Assembly (NCBI RefSeq): GCF_000337815.1
Contig: NZ_AOLN01000013.1
Coordinates: forward strand, 62,001 to 126,000
Reading direction: 5' to 3'
Length of the DNA: 64,000 nt
Source of the DNA: Haloferax mucosum ATCC BAA-1512
Lineage (GTDB): Archaea; Halobacteriota; Halobacteria; Halobacteriales; Haloferacaceae
In this document: positions 60,835 to 64,000 of the stretch, one piece after another
How positions within the stretch are numbered: position 1 is the first letter of the stretch
Layout: each line of letters starts with the position of its first letter
Position numbers and translations under genes: made by a program
The notes under the pieces: generated by a model
Seen by the model: the letters and a program-made list of their open reading frames with translations, nothing else
Told to the model about the DNA's origin: nothing
Databases searched by the model: none

Positions 60835-61479
60835 TTAGTCACGCTCGACGTACGCTTCGATCACCGCGGCCTCGGCTTTTCGTATCAGTTCCCCCGCCGT
60901 GCTCGTCGCACATCCCAGCGCGTCCGCGACATCCGCGACCGAGCCATCGCGGGGGCGTTCGTAGTACCCCACCGAGACCGCAGTCTCCAGTGCCGCTCGC
61001 TGGCGAGAAGAGAGCCGAGACGGCGAGTGCCGTCGCTCGAAATCACACACCCGTTCGATGCTCACCGACCCGAGTTCGGAAAGCGCCTCGTAAAACGCGC
61101 TGAGCGCCGCCGCTTCCCCGACGGTCTCGCACCGAACGCTCCCGTCGTCGAAAAACGTCACCGGGGGGAGGAATATCACCCGAGAGTCCGCGATGACGTC
61201 CAGTACCGCTGTCGGGAACTCGTAGCCGTCCTGCCGAAGGAAGGCGTACGTGCCGTCGGTCTCCGGAACGAACTGGCACGACACGAGCGAGTCGATGCCG
61301 GAGACGACCCGCTCTGTAGCCGCTCGGTCGCCGTCACACCAAAGCAACGTCGTCGCGTCCTCGGTGGGACTCCACATTAGTAGCTCGGCTCGCTCCACCG
61401 ACGATTCAGCCACGAGCCGTCGATGAAGCGGGTGGACGAGCCGGTCTGGGTAGGTGATCGAAAAGAGAATGCGTTTCAT
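60835..61479 (-). CDS. Bat-type HTH-10 transcription regulator
   Basis: 214 residues from MKRILFSITYPDRLVHPLHRR. The C-terminal HTH-10 domain is typical of haloarchaeal bacterio-opsin-activator proteins: LSSRQRAALETAVSVGYYERPRDGS is cut here after the first helix region, and ALGCATSTAGELIRKAEAAV is the recognition part. The N-terminal portion is an unassigned alpha/beta sensor half. An in-frame ATG lies 11 codons upstream (MRLGRTVANRG) and cannot be excluded. The likely target is unknown. Confidence 0.85.
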   Translation of the reverse strand: MKRILFSITYPDRLVHPLHRRLVAESSVERAELLMWSPTEDATTLLWCDGDRAATERVVSGIDSLVSCQFVPETDGTYAFLRQDGYEFPTAVLDVIADSRVIFLPPVTFFDDGSVRCETVGEAAALSAFYEALSELGSVSIERVCDFERRHSPSRLSSRQRAALETAVSVGYYERPRDGSVADVADALGCATSTAGELIRKAEAAVIEAYVERD

Positions 61480-61605
61480 GCCGCGATTGGCGACCGTTCG
61501 GCCGAGTCGCATATCAAACGTCGTGGTCTCGGTCGGCTCGAGACCAGTCAACGTCGTCCCGGTCGTCCCGGACGTGAGTCAACGCTAGCCCAGTTATCAT
61601 CGGCG

Positions 61606-62556
61606 TCAATCGCCGCGTTCGTGAGCGTCCAAGACCGCAGGGATACTTCGCACGAGCGTCTGAAGGTGGTCTGCGTCGTCGAAGACGTGCATTCGTGCGT
61701 TCGGTATCTTCGCGTTCAACCGCCGAGCGCCGTCTACGGGGACGTTCGTATCGCGCTCGCCGTGCCACACACGCACCTCCCTGTCGATGTCGTCGAGCGA
61801 GAGGTCCCACGCAGACGTCGTCTCGCGGAACTCCGAAACGACGCCCCGGCCGCCCCCCGCGATGGCCTCGACGAAATCGTCCTTCACGACGGCGGCAACG
61901 TGGTCGGACACCGCTTCTGCCGGGGTGTCTGTCGTGTACTGCGAGACGACGAACGATGGGGAGGCGCGGTCTGCAAGCCACGCCTGTCCGCGAAAGAGAC
62001 CGCGGAGGATTCGGGGTGTGTTGGCCGCCAACGCGCCGAGAAGACGCTGTGTTGCGGGCGTCGCGTCCGAACACGCAGGCGGCGTCGCTCCGGCGACGAT
62101 ATCGACGCTGGTGACTAACTCCGGTCGGGTCGCGGTGGTTGCGAGCGCATACGGCGCACCGCCGGAGAAGGCGACCAAGCCGGCGGGGGCGACACCGACA
62201 TCGTCGAGGACGGCTTCGACGACCGCGCCCGTGTCGCGCATCGAGTACTCGTCCCAGTGGGTCGAGCGTCCGTATCCCGGCCGGTCGGGAGCGAGCACGC
62301 GTATCGAGCGTTCTCGCGCGGCGGTGTCGAACACTGCACCGAGCCGCCGGGAGCCGGGCGTTCCGTGGAGAAACACGACTGGTTTGCAGTCAGGGTCTCC
62401 GTAGGTGGCGTATGCGACCTGTCGGTCACCGTCGAGCGAGACGAGAGCAGTCGATTCCGATTCAGTGTCGCCGGCCGACCGTTGGCTGTCCCGTTTCTGC
62501 CTCTCGTCATCTCCTCTCTGGCTCTCGCGCGGTGACCGAGGCGTCTGTGATGCCAT
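61606..62556 (-). CDS. Alpha/beta hydrolase
   Basis: 316 residues from MASQTPRSPRESQ, with an acidic, low-complexity N-terminal 40 residues. The oxyanion HGTPGSRR, the nucleophile in LVAFSGGAPYALA (Ser-Gly-Gly elbow), the acid in WHGERDTNVPVDG and the base in DDADHLQTLV form a full triad. The HGTPGS start fits the epoxide-hydrolase/haloperoxidase-like and proline-iminopeptidase-like group. Substrate unknown. The ORF could start further upstream but the added residues are not protein-like. Confidence 0.9.
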   Translation of the reverse strand: MASQTPRSPRESQRGDDERQKRDSQRSAGDTESESTALVSLDGDRQVAYATYGDPDCKPVVFLHGTPGSRRLGAVFDTAARERSIRVLAPDRPGYGRSTHWDEYSMRDTGAVVEAVLDDVGVAPAGLVAFSGGAPYALATTATRPELVTSVDIVAGATPPACSDATPATQRLLGALAANTPRILRGLFRGQAWLADRASPSFVVSQYTTDTPAEAVSDHVAAVVKDDFVEAIAGGGRGVVSEFRETTSAWDLSLDDIDREVRVWHGERDTNVPVDGARRLNAKIPNARMHVFDDADHLQTLVRSIPAVLDAHERGD

Positions 62557-62669
62557 CGACTGTTGGTTCCCGTCGGAACGGTGAGTGACTGGTGCCGGAC
62601 TGGTCCGGGAGTATATACGTCTCTCGGAGCGCAACTGCCGCGGCAGGGTGACTGCCACAACGAGTTACG

Positions 62670-63659
62670 TTAGTCGTCTGCCTCGGCTGACTCGGCCGAC
62701 GGTATCGTCACGTCGGTCAGTCCCGCTTCGATTTGCTCGCGCCGGGCTTCGAACTCGCCGGGAAGCACGAGTCGGCCGCCGAGGTCAGAGAGCGGTTCGT
62801 CGCTGGTGTAACCCGGGTCTTTCGTGGCGAGTTCGAACAGGACGCCGTTCGACGCTCGGAAGTAGACGGAGCGGAACCAGTGGCGGTCGATTTGGTTCGT
62901 CGGGCGAAGACCGTGTGACTGGACGGCCTCGCGCATCGCGTGTTGGTCCTCGTCGGTCGGCGTCTGGAACGCGACGTGGTGGACCGTCCCGTGGCCCTGT
63001 CGGCTACTCTCGATTGTCGGGACGATATCGACGTACGCACCGACCGGGCCGGCGGCGGCGAACCGTGTCCGCTCGTCTCCCGGCGTGTCGCCCTGTGACT
63101 GTTCGGTACCGGCTTCCGTCAGCCCCATCGTCCGCAGAAGGTCTTCGGTCGGCTTCTGGTCCGCCACCCACAACGTCACCGAGTGGAAGCCTCGAATTGC
63201 CACCGACTCGGGGACGAACTCGGTCCACGGAACGGTCGGGTCGTCCGCGGGAATCTCGACTTCGACCAGTTCGACAGGGAGTCCGTCGGGGTCGCGGAAC
63301 GGCAACACGGTCTCGCCGAATCGCTCGATTCGGTCGTCGTACTCGACGCCGTAGTCGTCGAACCGGGATTCCCAGTAGTCGAGGCTCCCTTCGGGAACTC
63401 GGAACGCGGTTCGAGAGACTTGCCCCGTTCCGACCGTTCCACGCGAGAGCGTCTCCCACGGGAAGAACGTCATGCTCGTTCCGGGCGTCCCCTCGGTGTC
63501 GGCGAAGAAAAAGTGGTACGCGCTTGGGTCGTCTTGGTTGATAGAGCGCTTGACGAGACGAAGCCCGAGTGTTTCGACCCAAAAGTCGATGTTTCGCTGT
63601 GGGTCGCCGGCGATGCACGTGACGTGGTGAATACCCGGTGTCGGGGTGTGGTCTGCCAT
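62670..63659 (-). CDS. VOC-family ring-cleaving dioxygenase-like protein
   Basis: 329 residues made of two vicinal-oxygen-chelate modules. The first begins GIHHVTCIAGDPQRNIDFWVETLG with metal-ligand His11, the second near IRGFHSVTLWVADQKPTEDLL. HHVAFQTPTDEDQH and FELATKDPGYTSDE provide the remaining His and Glu. Proteins like this are annotated as ring-cleaving dioxygenases (MhqO/MhqA-like) involved in quinone or aromatic detoxification, often with no proven substrate. Confidence 0.9.
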   Translation of the reverse strand: MADHTPTPGIHHVTCIAGDPQRNIDFWVETLGLRLVKRSINQDDPSAYHFFFADTEGTPGTSMTFFPWETLSRGTVGTGQVSRTAFRVPEGSLDYWESRFDDYGVEYDDRIERFGETVLPFRDPDGLPVELVEVEIPADDPTVPWTEFVPESVAIRGFHSVTLWVADQKPTEDLLRTMGLTEAGTEQSQGDTPGDERTRFAAAGPVGAYVDIVPTIESSRQGHGTVHHVAFQTPTDEDQHAMREAVQSHGLRPTNQIDRHWFRSVYFRASNGVLFELATKDPGYTSDEPLSDLGGRLVLPGEFEARREQIEAGLTDVTIPSAESAEADD

Positions 63660-63773
63660 CGTCTCGGAGTATGGGCCGAGACGACTTGAGTCTCTGCTGA
63701 CGTGAGTGTTACCGGGTCTCCGGAAGGGAATCGGTCGTTTTCTCGCGCCGACCAGTGACGAGTGTCGCTTCTA

Positions 63774-64000
63774 TCAGACCGGGAGCAGACGGTCGAACAC
63801 GCGACTCGCCGCGAAGACGAGGATGGACAGCACGCCGGCAGTCACCGCGACGCCGAATACCGGAACCGGAATCGGCGTTCCGGCGAACGGGTTGTTCCCG
63901 CCCGCGGCGAGAAACATCGACATGGCCGGTTTGCCGCCGTGGCCGAGGAGGAAAAAACCGTTGACGGCGACGACGGCGAACAAGCCGGTCACGAGGCTTA
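63774..64000 (-). CDS. Membrane protein, 5' end outside the window
   Basis: At least 73 residues; the frame stays open to the window edge, so the true start may lie beyond it (an internal GTG is at 63992). Two hydrophobic segments are visible (LFAVVAVNGFFLLGHGG and FGVAVTAGVLSILVFAA) and the protein ends RVFDRLLPV. The loop SMFLAAGGNNPFAGTPIP between the helices has no motif I recognise. Confidence 0.55.
   Translation of the reverse strand, partial: SLVTGLFAVVAVNGFFLLGHGGKPAMSMFLAAGGNNPFAGTPIPVPVFGVAVTAGVLSILVFAASRVFDRLLPV

Overview
The window is a chromosomal stretch of a halophilic archaeon, most probably Haloferax or a close relative. The evidence is high GC with C/G-ending codons, very acidic proteins, TATA boxes 25-30 bp before leaderless-type starts, twin-arginine signals on exported proteins, archaeal housekeeping genes (transcription factor S, type II methionine aminopeptidase, split GMP synthase, Sec11-type signal peptidase, geranylgeranyl reductase) and a SAMP1 ubiquitin-like modifier that closely resembles the Haloferax volcanii protein as I remember it. 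I saw no rRNA, tRNA, CRISPR array or intact insertion sequence.

Layout. 1-1.6 kb: end of a 2-oxoacid dehydrogenase E1 operon with a free-standing lipoyl protein. 2-3.7 kb: a PPP-type phosphatase divergent from methionine aminopeptidase. 3.7-5.5 kb: an AT-rich islet with two unrecognised Tat-exported proteins and a 55-residue two-helix membrane protein. 5.6-12 kb: HIT hydrolase, cation efflux pump, signal peptidase, acetyltransferase, methyltransferase and tRNA methylthiotransferase. 12.3-17.9 kb: deoxyribose-phosphate aldolase, a PfkB sugar kinase and uridine phosphorylase (nucleoside salvage), mixed with membrane proteins and a universal stress protein. 17.9-23.7 kb: an HPP/UspA fusion, a K+ channel, two membrane TrkA-C proteins and SAMP1. 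23.8-31.7 kb: aldehyde dehydrogenase, a Tat Rieske protein, PEP carboxylase, a CPxCG zinc finger, an aldo/keto reductase and a maltose-acetyltransferase-like enzyme. 32-34.9 kb: the pyrG-guaAb-small-protein operon.

34.9-39.2 kb: an intergenic region with two perfect hairpins and a promoter, a beta-RFAP-synthase-like GHMP protein, a RecA/KaiC-like protein with a degenerate P-loop, a block of three 37-bp repeats, a coiled-coil zinc-ribbon protein and transcription factor S. 39.2-41.9 kb: the clearest mobile module, a restriction-modification system made of a D12-class adenine methylase, a SacI-like PD-(D/E)xK endonuclease and a small PadR-like winged-helix protein. Repeated palindromic operators lie upstream of the last two genes, and a probable IS200/IS605 3' relic lies upstream of the methylase.

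42-51.5 kb: paired NmrA-like oxidoreductases, membrane proteins, a PspA homologue, a DgcN-DgcA D-glutamate pair and a Vms1-like ribosome-rescue protein. 51.7-64 kb: quinone-oxidoreductase-type ADH divergent from an HTH regulator, a MoaB protein with a very His-rich N-terminus, ilvD, a D-2-hydroxyacid dehydrogenase, a geranylgeranyl reductase, a Tat lipoprotein, a Bat-type regulator, an alpha/beta hydrolase and a ring-cleaving-dioxygenase-like VOC protein.

The best candidates for something undescribed are the AT-rich Tat/small-membrane-protein islet, the regulated R-M module with its operator pair, the hairpin-promoter-hairpin locus before 35.1 kb, and the 37-bp tandem repeats at 37.14-37.25 kb.
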